The translations under genes were made by a program, and so were the position numbers. A stretch of DNA of 64,000 nucleotides from RHLJ01 sp040222455 (lineage in GTDB: Bacteria; Bacteroidota; Rhodothermia; Balneolales; Balneolaceae): the NCBI GenBank assembly GCA_040222455.1, contig JAVKDD010000011.1:62001-126000 (forward strand), given 5' to 3'. The notes under the pieces were generated by a model that saw only the letters and a list, made by a program, of their open reading frames with translations, had not been told where the DNA came from and made no database searches. The stretch's first letter is position 1. Each line of letters begins with the position of its first letter. Shown one piece after another: positions 1-8,546 of the stretch.

Positions 1-686
1 GCTGCAGTTCTTGGGTCCGAATTACTAAGACCAACTCCAGATCCCCAAAATATTTCTTCGTTATAAGTAACCTTTGAGCTATCACCTTTTACTAAAACTG
101 GACCACCACCAACACCTAGGAATGCATCAGAATATAATTCTCCACTTTCTTTAGTTGGAGCAGGTAAAGGGTTATCATTTGAACTGGTATAAGGCATTGG
201 GGAATCAAATTGGTATAAATTATCTATTCCTCCTCCAAAATGATAAATCCAATCTACTGACATACTCCGGTCTTTTTTAATACCAAACATACTTCGAATT
301 ACTGGGTATGAGTTAGAGCTTCTTGTCAATGCGGGTACATTCTGAGCTAGAACCTCACCTGGGTGAACTAAAGTTGAATAACTAATACCTCCACCAAAAT
401 ATCCTCCATTTATTGCGGCAAATACATTTTCTCTGGAAGCAAAATTCGAAATAGATTCTGTACCATTTTCTGCCAGATAGGGAACTAAGGCTATATCAGC
501 ATTATTCAGATCAACTTCAAAGTACCATCCTTTTAAAGCAGGACTAACTCTTATTCCCTCAAAAAACCGAATACCATCTGGAAGTTGTACAGTTTCAGTT
601 TTTTCAGTCCATGTAATTGCTTGTGCTAAAACAAAAGAATTAAACAAAAGACATGTAAGGATGGAAAGAAGTACAGATTTTTTCAT
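1..686 (-). CDS. Phosphodiester glycosidase family (NAGPA-like) exported protein, partial
   Basis: The reverse strand is open from an ATG at 686 to the window edge (228 residues), so the C-terminus is missing. Residues 1-22 form a signal peptide ending in VLAQA. The hallmarks of the NAGPA/DUF2233 phosphodiester glycosidase fold are visible: AINGGYFGGG at 91-100, an S-M-F-G-I strand at 132-136, GGGPVLVKGD at 193-202, and S-D-P-R-T-A at the truncated end, which in the family continues into a glycine turn. The human relative removes GlcNAc from phosphodiester-linked glycans; bacterial members are thought to act on exported glycoconjugates. It lies upstream of the amino-sugar fusion gene on the same strand, which fits an amino-sugar role, though the link is only positional. 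A T9SS tail could lie beyond the edge. Confidence 0.85.
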   Translation of the reverse strand, partial: MKKSVLLSILTCLLFNSFVLAQAITWTEKTETVQLPDGIRFFEGIRVSPALKGWYFEVDLNNADIALVPYLAENGTESISNFASRENVFAAINGGYFGGGISYSTLVHPGEVLAQNVPALTRSSNSYPVIRSMFGIKKDRSMSVDWIYHFGGGIDNLYQFDSPMPYTSSNDNPLPAPTKESGELYSDAFLGVGGGPVLVKGDSSKVTYNEEIFWGSGVGLSNSDPRTA

Positions 687-801
687 TTGAAATCACTTTT
701 CGATAATTACTCGAATTAAAACTTTAAATCAAGAAACTTAAGGTTCGTAAAGTTTAAGAATTAATAAACCGTTGTTCGTTTAATCAAAGCTTAAAAAAGA
801 G

Positions 802-2730
802 TTAAATAAGTTCTTTCCATCTAACAAAAGCTTCCATCGCCTCATATTCTGCCAGACCTAATTTATCATATACCCGAGCAGTATCTTGTGTTCGATCATC
901 AGCTCTTTGCCAAAATTCTCTTTTATCCGTTCCTGGAAAAAGAGGTCTATCTTTTTGAGACTGGTGCTTAAAAATAGCTCTTCTTTTTCTTGTCGTTTCT
1001 TCGGGACTAAGTGGTACAGCCATTTCAATATCTTCAATACCCCATTCCTGCCAAGCTCCACGGTATAGCCAAGTCCAGCAATCCTTCATCCACGGTTCAT
1101 CTTTTAGTTGTCTCAACGCTTCAAAAATTGCATCAAGGCAAACTCTGTGTGTACCATGTGGATCAGATAAATCACCGGCGGCGTATATTTGATGAGGTTT
1201 AATTTGTTTGATAATATCTTTTGTAATTTCGATATCCTCAGAACCGATTGGCTTTTTTCTAACTTTACCTGTTTCATAAAAAGGTAAATCTAAGAAGTGC
1301 ATATTTTCGTCAGGAATACCTACATATCGGCAAGCAGCTTTTGCTTCACCTCGCCTGATCATCCCCTTTATGGCTTTTACCTCATCCGAGTCAACCTCAC
1401 CAGGAGTTTTATTTACAATCGAATTTCGTACTTCCTCGAATAATTTAGAAGATTCTGCATCTTCAAATCCAAATTTACTATGATAATCAGTAACGAAATC
1501 TGCAAATCGAATAGCTTCATCATCAAATACGGCAATATTTCCTGAAGTTTGATAAGCAACATGAACTTCATGCCCTTGGTCTACTAGACGAATAAAAGTT
1601 CCTCCCATCGATATAACATCATCATCAGGGTGTGGACTAAATATGAGAACTTTTTTCGGATGTGGTTCTCTTCTTTCAGGTCTTTTGGAATCATCGGCAT
1701 TAGGTTTTCCACCTGGCCAACCAGTAATCGTATGTTGAATCTCGTTAAAAATTCGAATGTTAACATTATAAGCTCTGCCAATGTCAATAAGCACGTCATT
1801 CATGCCATGCTCACTATAATCTTCATCGGTAAGTTTAAGAATAGGCTTATTTAAAGTAGTGCTTAACCAAACCACTGCTTTTTTTAGAAGTCGGTCGTTC
1901 CATTCAATTGGGCCTAATAACCAAGGAGTTTTAGTTCTTGTAAGTTCTGCTGATGAAGCCCCATCTAATAAAAATTCAATATTCGTATGTTCCTGAAGAA
2001 AAGTGGCAGGAATTTGACCGGTTATTTCGCCCTCAATAGATTTTTGAACAATACCAGCTTTACCTTCTCCCCAAGCCATCAAGAAAATTCTTTTTGCTTT
2101 CATAATGGTTCCAACGCCCATAGTTATGGCTCTTCTTGGAACATTTTCTACTCCAAAGAATCCACTAGCAGCATCAAGAATAGTTAAACTATCTAATGCG
2201 ATTAGACGAGTTTTTGAACTTACCGACGAGCCTGGCTCATTAAAGCCAACGTGACCTGTTCTACCAATTCCTAAAATCTGAATATCTAACCCGCCAAAAC
2301 TATCAATTTTCTTTTCGTATTCTTTACAAAACTCATAAACCTTATTTCTGTCGAGCGTTCCATCCGGAATGTGAATGTTTTCCTTTTTTATATCAATATG
2401 ATCGAATAAATACTCATTCATAAAATGTACATAGCTATGAATAGAGTCTGCTTGCATTGGATAGTATTCATCCAAATTGAAGGTTATGACATTTTGGAAG
2501 CTTAACCCTTCTTCTTTATGCATTCTAACTAATTCGTCATAAATTTGAGTAGGTGTTGAGCCTGTAGCTAAGCCTAGTACAGTTTGCTCTCCCTTTTTTT
2601 CTTTAGATTTGATGAGATCTGCAATTTCATCGGCTGCATATTTAGAAGCCAACTTTGCGGTATCAAAAACTTTAGTTGGAATTTTTTCAAACTTTTCAAA
2701 TTCTGGGAGCATTGGAAGAGTTGAAGACAT
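802..2730 (-). CDS. nagB: Glucosamine-6-phosphate deaminase-like / PIG-L deacetylase fusion (PRK02122 type)
   Basis: A 642-residue two-domain protein. Residues 20-270 are NagB-like (sugar-phosphate isomerase fold): the GLATGSTP phosphate loop is near 53-60, F-N-L-D-E-Y-Y carries D87, and GIGRTGHVGFNEP is at 154-166. Residues 358-640 form a PIG-L/LmbE deacetylase domain with the zinc motif HPDDD at 367-371 and a later D-P-H-G-T-H-R. Classical NagB interconverts glucosamine-6-P with fructose-6-P and ammonia; PIG-L domains remove N-acetyl groups. One protein could therefore deacetylate and deaminate an amino sugar. The aspartate of the usual G-x-D-G-H motif (D141 in E. coli NagB) is T158 here, so classical deaminase activity is not assured. 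The architecture is common in Bacteroidota; the true substrate is unknown to me. Confidence 0.9.
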   Translation of the reverse strand: MSSTLPMLPEFEKFEKIPTKVFDTAKLASKYAADEIADLIKSKEKKGEQTVLGLATGSTPTQIYDELVRMHKEEGLSFQNVITFNLDEYYPMQADSIHSYVHFMNEYLFDHIDIKKENIHIPDGTLDRNKVYEFCKEYEKKIDSFGGLDIQILGIGRTGHVGFNEPGSSVSSKTRLIALDSLTILDAASGFFGVENVPRRAITMGVGTIMKAKRIFLMAWGEGKAGIVQKSIEGEITGQIPATFLQEHTNIEFLLDGASSAELTRTKTPWLLGPIEWNDRLLKKAVVWLSTTLNKPILKLTDEDYSEHGMNDVLIDIGRAYNVNIRIFNEIQHTITGWPGGKPNADDSKRPERREPHPKKVLIFSPHPDDDVISMGGTFIRLVDQGHEVHVAYQTSGNIAVFDDEAIRFADFVTDYHSKFGFEDAESSKLFEEVRNSIVNKTPGEVDSDEVKAIKGMIRRGEAKAACRYVGIPDENMHFLDLPFYETGKVRKKPIGSEDIEITKDIIKQIKPHQIYAAGDLSDPHGTHRVCLDAIFEALRQLKDEPWMKDCWTWLYRGAWQEWGIEDIEMAVPLSPEETTRKRRAIFKHQSQKDRPLFPGTDKREFWQRADDRTQDTARVYDKLGLAEYEAMEAFVRWKELI

Positions 2731-2915
2731 AAATTTATATTGTTTTTTTAATTTTTATCAAATTTCTGAATCGAAAATGGAACCCGAAATATAGGTTATA
2801 ATGAACAAAAACATAATATGACAATCACACTTTCACTAAAAAATAATGTGTTAATATTTATGAAGGTTTTACCTAGAAAATGTATGCTAATAAAGTTTTT
2901 TGACTTAAATAATTT

Positions 2916-3677
2916 ATGATAGATACCCATTCACACATTTATTTAGAACAATTTGATGAAGATCGAGAAGAAGTAATGGCTCGTGCTGTAGAATCCGGTG
3001 TGCAAGCTATATATATGCCTGCCATTGATTTAAATTCGATTAATCAGATGGAAAAATTAAATCACCCAAATATTGAGTTCTATAAAATGGCCGGACTTCA
3101 CCCTTGTGATGTGGAAGGAAACATTACCAAAAACTTTGAGCAGGAACTGCACGAGTTTTGCTTGAGAGATGACATTTACGGAGTGGGCGAAACTGGACTT
3201 GATTATTATTGGAGTACGGATTTTGTAAAAGAGCAAAAGAATAGTCTAAGAATCCATTTTGCAGTGGCTCGAATAACTAAAAAGACCATCATTCTTCATA
3301 ACCGGGAAAGTACGCATGATTTACTAAATATCATGGAAGAAGAACAGGATGGAAGTGTGACAGGAATCTGGCATTGCTTTAATGGTACGGTAGAGGAAGG
3401 AAAAAGGGCCATTGATTTAGGATTTCATTTAGGAATTGGAGGTGTAGTTACTTATAAAAATGGAGGAGTTGATAAAACCGTGGCTCAACTTCCGTTAGAT
3501 AAAATGATACTTGAAACCGACGCACCTTATCTCTCACCAACTCCAAAACGAGGAAAACGTAACGAACCCGCATTTATGAAATTCACCGCCCAAAAACTAG
3601 CCGATATTTTTGAATTGAGTTTGGAGGAAGTGGTGGAGAAGACAAGTAATACCGCAATCGAGTTGTTTGGGATTTAG
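2916..3677 (+). CDS. tatD: TatD family metal-dependent hydrolase/DNase
   Basis: A 253-residue TIM-barrel amidohydrolase of normal TatD length. All metal ligands are visible: H5 and H7 in D-T-H-S-H, E92 in G-V-G-E-T-G-L-D, H128 in I-L-H-N-R, H153 in I-W-H-C-F and D202 in L-E-T-D-A-P-Y-L. TatD enzymes are cytosolic 3'-5' exonucleases or hydrolases with roles in DNA repair and quality control. The ATG at 2916 gives the family-typical M-I-D-T-H-S-H start. The gene stands alone, divergent from the NagB fusion, with 185 nt between the two starts. A hairpin-rich gap follows it. The family assignment is firm; the cellular substrate is not deducible. Confidence 0.93.
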   Translation: MIDTHSHIYLEQFDEDREEVMARAVESGVQAIYMPAIDLNSINQMEKLNHPNIEFYKMAGLHPCDVEGNITKNFEQELHEFCLRDDIYGVGETGLDYYWSTDFVKEQKNSLRIHFAVARITKKTIILHNRESTHDLLNIMEEEQDGSVTGIWHCFNGTVEEGKRAIDLGFHLGIGGVVTYKNGGVDKTVAQLPLDKMILETDAPYLSPTPKRGKRNEPAFMKFTAQKLADIFELSLEEVVEKTSNTAIELFGI

Positions 3678-3720
3678 GAGAGAAAGTGGTCACAAAGGTG
3701 AAGGCTTGAACCCCTAAGTT

Positions 3721-3817
3721 CGCACCGACACAGAGCGTCGGTGCGAGGGAACTTTATCCAACCAGTTGGATGGGAATAAGCTCATCGTTCTGGTTACTAT
3801 GCTCCGCGTCGTAACCA
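3721..3817. repeat. Cluster of inverted repeats between tatD and the DUF3494 gene
   Basis: The gap 3678-3956 contains three inverted repeats: cgcaccgac/gtcggtgcg (3721-3729 and 3737-3745, 7-nt loop), tccaac/gttgga (3757-3762 and 3765-3770, 2-nt spacer), and tggttac/gtaacca (3791-3797 and 3811-3817). The phrase gagcgt...gcgaggg recurs at about 3733-3749 and 3833-3849. No T-run follows the first hairpin, so it does not look like a simple terminator. The layout suggests a mobile intergenic repeat (REP/BIME-like), but only one copy is visible here. Confidence 0.45.
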
Positions 3818-3894
3818 TGTTCGCCCAAAACTGAGCGTAGTAGCGAGGGGAAAATATGATAAAGAGACAGTAAACATCTCGAATTGAATAATAT

Positions 3895-3927
3895 AAAAAA
3901 AGCCCTCACAGAATAACTGAAAGGGCT
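3895..3927 (-). terminator. Rho-independent terminator of the T9SS ice-binding-like gene
   Basis: agccct (3901-3906) pairs with agggct (3922-3927). On the minus strand the stem is followed by a run of seven T (complement of the A-run at 3895-3901), about 30 nt after the stop of the minus-strand gene ending at 3957. The loop can add an inner cag/ctg pairing. Confidence 0.75.
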
Positions 3928-3956
3928 AGTAAAAGAATTTTATGGAAAAAGAGCTC

Positions 3957-5321
3957 TTATTTAATCAAGGTCATTTTTTTGATTACCTGACTGCTATTAG
4001 CTGTAATTCGATACATGTAAAATCCACTTGAGAAATTTGATGCATCAAAATTTACTGTGTACCAACCTGCTGCTTTTTGTTCGTTTACCAATGTAGCCAC
4101 ATGTTGACCTAGCATATTGAATACATCAAGTCGAACATCGGAAGTTTCATTAATCCCAAAACGTATATTTGTAGTTGGATTGAAAGGATTCGGATAATTT
4201 TGAGAAAGATTGATGCCTTTAGGGAATTGACTTACTTCTTCTATTCCAACTGTGGAAGAAGATACGGGCACATTTATTACATTTTGCTGTAAAGTTACGT
4301 TTTCAGTTAAAGCCAAAGCTCTACCATCTAAACTAGCCCCAGTTGCAAAGGTTACTTGTGTCCCAGCCATTATAGTTCCTTTCATAACAGTTGTTGTACC
4401 AAATGTTGCAGCTGAACCCATTTGCCAGAATATATTACCGGCCTTTGCTCCATTAACAAGAAACACTTTTCTATCAGATGTCATGTTGAAACTTGAAGCG
4501 ATTTGGAAAATCCATACTGCATCTTCGTTGCCATTAGCATCAAGAGTTAAATCACCAGCTGAGATTTCGAGTGTACCAGTAGACTTGTACAAACTAGGAT
4601 ATAAGGTTTGTCCACCAATATTACCAGCTATACCAACAGGTGCTAAGGTACGTCCTGCAGCATCATTATAAGCAATGGTCAAGTCTCCTTTTGCTTCAGT
4701 CAACATAACAGCAGATTCTACCGAGCCTGCAGGCCCAGAAGCATCTACTGTAAATATAGTTCCTGTTACTTCACCTTCCGTTAAGTCAATAAATGAACCT
4801 GATGTTGGTGTTAATCCTACATCACCTTTTATAGCAGAAGAGGGGACATTTGTTACTGCTGAGTATGCAATTATAGCAAATGTATCCAATAAACCCAGAT
4901 CAACAGGGTCGGGACCATTTGGTACAGAACCCCAGGTAGTAAAACTAGCTAGGGAAGAAAAATTACTTGTTCCGGTACCGTTTGAAGCTGCTACTCTCCA
5001 ATAATAGGTAGTGCTAAAATCTAGTACAGTAACAAATTCAACGGTATCAGTAAGTTGGGATTGATCATAAACTGTAGTTGTGAAACTAGAAGTGTCTGAT
5101 ATCTGCAGTTGATAGGTTTCTGCAGTAGCAGATGCATTCCATATTAAGTTCAACTTATGGGGTAGATTAACAGCCGCACTATCAGATAATGAAAGAGAAG
5201 GTATAGTGGGTTGAGCAATTGCTGTTATTGCAAGCAAGAGTGCTATTGCTATGGTTAGGAAGTAAATACCTGAACCACGTATATAGGTAGTTGATTGTTT
5301 GCGAGTTATGTAAGAGTTCAT
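3957..5321 (-). CDS. DUF3494 ice-binding-like protein with fibronectin III-like segment and T9SS sorting tail
   Basis: 454 residues. An 18-residue n-region precedes a hydrophobic signal segment (about 19-36, ending A-I-A-Q). Residues 38-130 look like one fibronectin type III-like module (Y-Y-W-R-V-A-A-S-N-G, then F-T-T-W). Residues 141-350 are the DUF3494 beta-helix (A-I-K-G-D-V-G-L-T-P, G-D-L-T-I-A-Y-N-D-A-A-G-R-T, W-I-F-Q-I-A-S-S, N-I-F-W-Q). Residues 370-454 form a type A T9SS C-terminal sorting domain, opening NLSQNYPNPFNPTTNIRFG. The product is therefore expected outside the cell or on its surface. DUF3494 proteins include ice-binding/recrystallisation-inhibiting proteins, but also adhesin-like members, so ice binding is inference. 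A paralogue lies 78 nt upstream on the same strand. Confidence 0.9.
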   Translation of the reverse strand: MNSYITRKQSTTYIRGSGIYFLTIAIALLLAITAIAQPTIPSLSLSDSAAVNLPHKLNLIWNASATAETYQLQISDTSSFTTTVYDQSQLTDTVEFVTVLDFSTTYYWRVAASNGTGTSNFSSLASFTTWGSVPNGPDPVDLGLLDTFAIIAYSAVTNVPSSAIKGDVGLTPTSGSFIDLTEGEVTGTIFTVDASGPAGSVESAVMLTEAKGDLTIAYNDAAGRTLAPVGIAGNIGGQTLYPSLYKSTGTLEISAGDLTLDANGNEDAVWIFQIASSFNMTSDRKVFLVNGAKAGNIFWQMGSAATFGTTTVMKGTIMAGTQVTFATGASLDGRALALTENVTLQQNVINVPVSSSTVGIEEVSQFPKGINLSQNYPNPFNPTTNIRFGINETSDVRLDVFNMLGQHVATLVNEQKAAGWYTVNFDASNFSSGFYMYRITANSSQVIKKMTLIK

Positions 5322-5399
5322 TCGTAGCCTTGTTTATATATTATTAATAATTAGATTTGGGTTAGACAGATTTTTCGTAGAATTCTGTCAAATACCTGC

Positions 5400-6212
5400 T
5401 TAATTAGCAGGTGCAACTACGGTATTGCCTTCAAGGGTAACGGCAGCAATTCTGGCTAGTAATCTTCCTTCAATGGAAGCACCAGTATTTAAAGAGATGG
5501 ATTGGTCAGCCATAATGATTCCTTTCATTACCGAAGTTGTACCAAATGTAGCAGAAGTACCAACTTGCCAGAAAATGTTGGATGCTTTTGCGCCACCTGA
5601 TAGAATTACTTTACGACCAGAACTTGTTGAAAATGTGGAAGCGATCTGTATGATAAATACAGCGTTTGAATTTCCTTTCGCATCAAAAGTAAGATCACCT
5701 GATGATATTTCAAGCGATCCACCTGATTTATAAAGTCCGGGAGTAAGTGTAAGCCCACCAATATTACCTGATAAGAGTACAATGTTGGTAGAAGTTCTTC
5801 CTGCAGCATTATTGTATGCTATTGTTAAATCACCTTGAGCGCTTGTTAAGATCGCAGGTGTTGGAACTCCGTAATCAGAAGCCTGGACATTTCCGGTAAT
5901 TTGAGCAGAGGTAGAATTTGGGTTACCGTTTGTATAAACGAGGGAAAATCCGGTTATGAATGAGCCTGCTGCTGGACTCAGTCCAATGTTTCCAGTAATA
6001 GCGGAGGTGGGGTTGTTTGATATTCCTGAACCCGCTAAAATAACATAATTACCAGCTGTACCTAGGCTAACGCTAGATTGAGCAACTGTTTGTACAGGTA
6101 TAGTTACATCAGCATTTGGTCCAGTGCTTGAATCTTTGCAACCACCAATAAACACAACCATAAACATAGTTATGAGTGTGATTGACAGTGATATATTTTT
6201 AAACTTTTTCAT
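5400..6212 (-). CDS. DUF3494 ice-binding-like lipoprotein
   Basis: 270 residues. The lipobox FIGGC places the lipidated cysteine at C25, so the mature protein is probably an outer-membrane lipoprotein. From about residue 47 to 265 it is a single DUF3494 domain (N-Y-V-I-L-A-G-S-G-I-S-N, A-I-T-G-N-I-G-L-S-P-A-A-G, G-D-L-T-I-A-Y-N-N-A-A-G-R-T, N-I-F-W-Q-V-G). It shares many blocks with the downstream gene, for example GDLTIAYN.AAGRT, F-G-T-T and V-M-K-G-I-I-M-A, indicating an old duplication. It lacks both the Fn3-like segment and the T9SS tail of its neighbour, so the two paralogues use different anchoring routes. They are probably co-transcribed. Function is ice binding or surface adhesion by family; neither can be settled from sequence alone. 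Confidence 0.9.
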   Translation of the reverse strand: MKKFKNISLSITLITMFMVVFIGGCKDSSTGPNADVTIPVQTVAQSSVSLGTAGNYVILAGSGISNNPTSAITGNIGLSPAAGSFITGFSLVYTNGNPNSTSAQITGNVQASDYGVPTPAILTSAQGDLTIAYNNAAGRTSTNIVLLSGNIGGLTLTPGLYKSGGSLEISSGDLTFDAKGNSNAVFIIQIASTFSTSSGRKVILSGGAKASNIFWQVGTSATFGTTSVMKGIIMADQSISLNTGASIEGRLLARIAAVTLEGNTVVAPAN

Positions 6213-6362
6213 TTTAATACTTGGTTATCCCTGATTGTGGGAGTTTTGTGAATTAATCTTCACGGTATCAAATTGGTGATTGTTTCTCTCTAAACTGTTA
6301 CATCTTAGCATATGATAGTTACATATATCACATGTTTTCTAAATTTCCATTCCGTTTTTCCT

Positions 6363-6887
6363 TCAGGTTTTTATAAAGGTGGGGGTTAAACCTGTTACTT
6401 TTTTAAACTGGCCAGACAAATGTGCAACACTGCTATAATGTAATTTATAAGAGATCTCAGTGAGGTTTAGTTCATCATAAAGCAGTAATTCCTTTACCCG
6501 CTCTATCTTATGATGAATAATAAACTGCTGAATAGTAATACCTTTAACTTCTGAAAAAGTGTTAGCTAGATAGGTATAATCGTAATCTAACTTTTCACTG
6601 ATATAATCTGAATAGTTTACATCAGGTATCTCATCGGTGTAGTGAATCAGTTCAATAATTACACTTTTAATTTTTTCAATCAGAATAGCTTTTTGGTCAT
6701 CAAGCAACTCCAAGCCTGATTTAAGAAGATTTTTTTTGAGTTTCTCTCGTTGTTCAGGAGTTATATCCTCCAAAACTTCAACTATGCCAAGATCAACATT
6801 AACATATTTTAGACCTAGTTTTTTAAGCTCTGCCTTAACCATCATTTTGCAGCGTAAACTGACCATATATTTGATGTAGAGTATCAA
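6363..6887 (-). CDS. AraC-type regulator with small HMA-like N-terminal domain
   Basis: 174 residues. The C-terminal half (about 75-174) is an AraC/XylS DNA-binding domain (Y-L-A-N-T-F-S-E-V-K-G-I-T-I-Q, then S-S-V-A-H-L-S-G-Q-F-K-K-V-T-G-L-T-P). The N-terminal 65 residues resemble a ferredoxin-like/heavy-metal-associated fold, as in a Bacteroidota family where the start reads M-V-C-x-R-C. Here it is M-V-S-L-R-C, so one cysteine of the C-x-x-C pair is a serine. The start is a TTG at 6887, chosen because aggaa lies about 6 nt upstream (6894-6898) and the residues before the first ATG match the family's N-terminus. It is upstream of, and codirectional with, the DUF3494 genes (150-nt gap) and might regulate them, which is untested inference. 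Confidence 0.82.
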   Translation of the reverse strand: MILYIKYMVSLRCKMMVKAELKKLGLKYVNVDLGIVEVLEDITPEQREKLKKNLLKSGLELLDDQKAILIEKIKSVIIELIHYTDEIPDVNYSDYISEKLDYDYTYLANTFSEVKGITIQQFIIHHKIERVKELLLYDELNLTEISYKLHYSSVAHLSGQFKKVTGLTPTFIKT

Positions 6888-7089
6888 GCTAATTCCTGTC
6901 CTAAGACTTATATTAAATAGAATACCAATGTTTGGAATATTGGAGTACTATCCAAATTAATAGCTAATTATTTTTTCTCGTAACAATCAGTCTCCCAATT
7001 AGTAACACCGTCTATTCTGGTTATTTAATTGAATCTTCATTTTCGATTGATAACCTACATTCAAATCAAAAAAACTAAAAAAGAAAAAG

Positions 7090-7377
7090 ATGAATAAGAG
7101 AGCTCTGTTATTACTTGGAATGGTATTTCTAACTTTATCCTGTGCAGAAGTAGTTGCAATAGACCCAGCAGTCACAACTGAACCCTATGGTTTTTGGAGC
7201 GGACTATTGCATGGTATTATTGCCCCTTTTAGTTTCGTAATTAGTTTGTTTAAGGAAGATATAGCAGTTTATGCAATAAATAATACCGGTGGTTGGTACG
7301 ATTTCGGCTTCTTGCTGGGTGTGGGTACGTTTTTAGGTGGTGGAAGTAAGGGTGCAAATATAAGAAAGAAAGACTGA
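7090..7377 (+). CDS. Small conserved lipoprotein of unknown function
   Basis: 95 residues. A signal peptide ends in L-T-L-S-C, giving a predicted lipidated cysteine near residue 18. The rest holds two hydrophobic stretches (GFWSGLLHGIIAPFSFVISL and F-L-L-G-V-G-T-F-L-G-G-G) around the motif Y-A-I-N-N-T-G-G-W-Y-D-F-G-F. I recall similar short proteins with the N-N-T-G-G-W-Y-D-F-G-F block in Bacteroidota, all uncharacterised. It converges on pdxB with only 3 nt between the stops. No function can be assigned. Confidence 0.75.
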   Translation: MNKRALLLLGMVFLTLSCAEVVAIDPAVTTEPYGFWSGLLHGIIAPFSFVISLFKEDIAVYAINNTGGWYDFGFLLGVGTFLGGGSKGANIRKKD

Positions 7378-7380
7378 TTC

Positions 7381-8493
7381 CTAGAAAGTCTTAACCCCTA
7401 ATTTTTTCAAATCTTCAAAGTTGTTTAGAAGCTTCTTCTCTAATTTCAGGAAACTATATTCATATCGATAAGGACGATCTGTTCTAAGCTTTTGAAATAA
7501 AGTTGCCTTATCGGGTCTTGATACTAAGTTACGAAGTACTGCATCATATTCTTTGATAGGATGAAGACGAAGAAGTAACTCTTCAAACGAATAACTAAGA
7601 TGGGCTAATTCTAACTCTTTATTAAGATAAAGATCTTTTGTTGGTGGACATTGTAATCCAAAATAATCACAAAGCTTTGAGCAAACCATTTTACTAGCAT
7701 TCAATTTTGATTGCTCAGAATAGCCAGCAATATGTGGGGTAGCAATAAATGCCCGTTTGGTAAACTCTGGATTAAAATCAGGCTCATGTTCCCACACATC
7801 AACGATAATATCTTTTATCAAACCAGAATCTAAAGACATTGAAACGGCAGTTTCATCAATTACACCACCTCTGGAGGCATTTATAATCAATTCAAAAGAA
7901 CGTGAAGAAAGTTTTTCATTATTCAGCCAATGATAGGAGGGATGCCTTCCTGATTTTGAAAATGAGGCATGAAAACTAAGAATATCGCACTGCAGAACTT
8001 CTTCTAAACTAGCTGATTTAAATTGAGAGTCTTGTTCTGCTCTGGGTGGGTCATATAGCACATAATTTAAACCAAATGAATCGAACAGATCAGCAACTGC
8101 AGTTCCAGCTTTACCAACGCCTATAATTCCATAGGTATAATCTGAAAGTGATTTTCCTTTTTGCTCTCTCCATAATAAAAGAGATGTCATTACATATTCA
8201 GCAACTGCTCGAGCATTATTTCCTAGTGCATCAGCAAATACAACGCCGTTCGTTTTAAGATACTCAATATCTACATGATCGCTTCCAGACGATCCGGTTC
8301 CAACAAATTTTAGAGAACTTGGAATCTCAGGAAAAGTGATTGGATTTAGCTTAGTTACTGTACGAATTAGAAGTGCATCAAAGCCTGAAGTTTCAGGAAA
8401 ACCAGTATTTGGATCAAACATGGTTAGAATAACATCCTCAGGAAGAAACTCTTCAAGCTGGTACAAGTTTTGATCGGCTAAAACTTTGATCAA
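7381..8493 (-). CDS. pdxB: 4-phosphoerythronate dehydrogenase PdxB
   Basis: 370 residues, D-2-hydroxyacid dehydrogenase family. The Rossmann motif GVGKAG is at 125-130. The catalytic triad R208 (N-A-S-R-G-G-V-I-D), E237 (V-W-E-H-E-P) and H254 (A-T-P-H-I-A-G-Y) is complete and matches E. coli PdxB numbering as I recall it. PdxB oxidises 4-phospho-D-erythronate in the DXP-independent pyridoxal-5'-phosphate pathway. The C-terminal region beyond about 285 is the PdxB-specific extension, which separates it from SerA-like relatives. The gene is divergent from the nucleoside phosphorylase, with a 53-nt intergenic region that probably carries both promoters. No other pdx gene is in the window. Confidence 0.92.
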   Translation of the reverse strand: MIKVLADQNLYQLEEFLPEDVILTMFDPNTGFPETSGFDALLIRTVTKLNPITFPEIPSSLKFVGTGSSGSDHVDIEYLKTNGVVFADALGNNARAVAEYVMTSLLLWREQKGKSLSDYTYGIIGVGKAGTAVADLFDSFGLNYVLYDPPRAEQDSQFKSASLEEVLQCDILSFHASFSKSGRHPSYHWLNNEKLSSRSFELIINASRGGVIDETAVSMSLDSGLIKDIIVDVWEHEPDFNPEFTKRAFIATPHIAGYSEQSKLNASKMVCSKLCDYFGLQCPPTKDLYLNKELELAHLSYSFEELLLRLHPIKEYDAVLRNLVSRPDKATLFQKLRTDRPYRYEYSFLKLEKKLLNNFEDLKKLGVKTF

Positions 8494-8546
8494 AGAAAGT
8501 AGGGTTAAAGTGAGAAAATAATGCTGAATTGACCTATACTTGGTCT

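Noticed and set aside
4252..5004. Long plus-strand open frames inside the DUF3494 T9SS gene
   Set aside because: They mirror the repetitive, low-stop composition of the real minus-strand gene and encode no recognisable protein.
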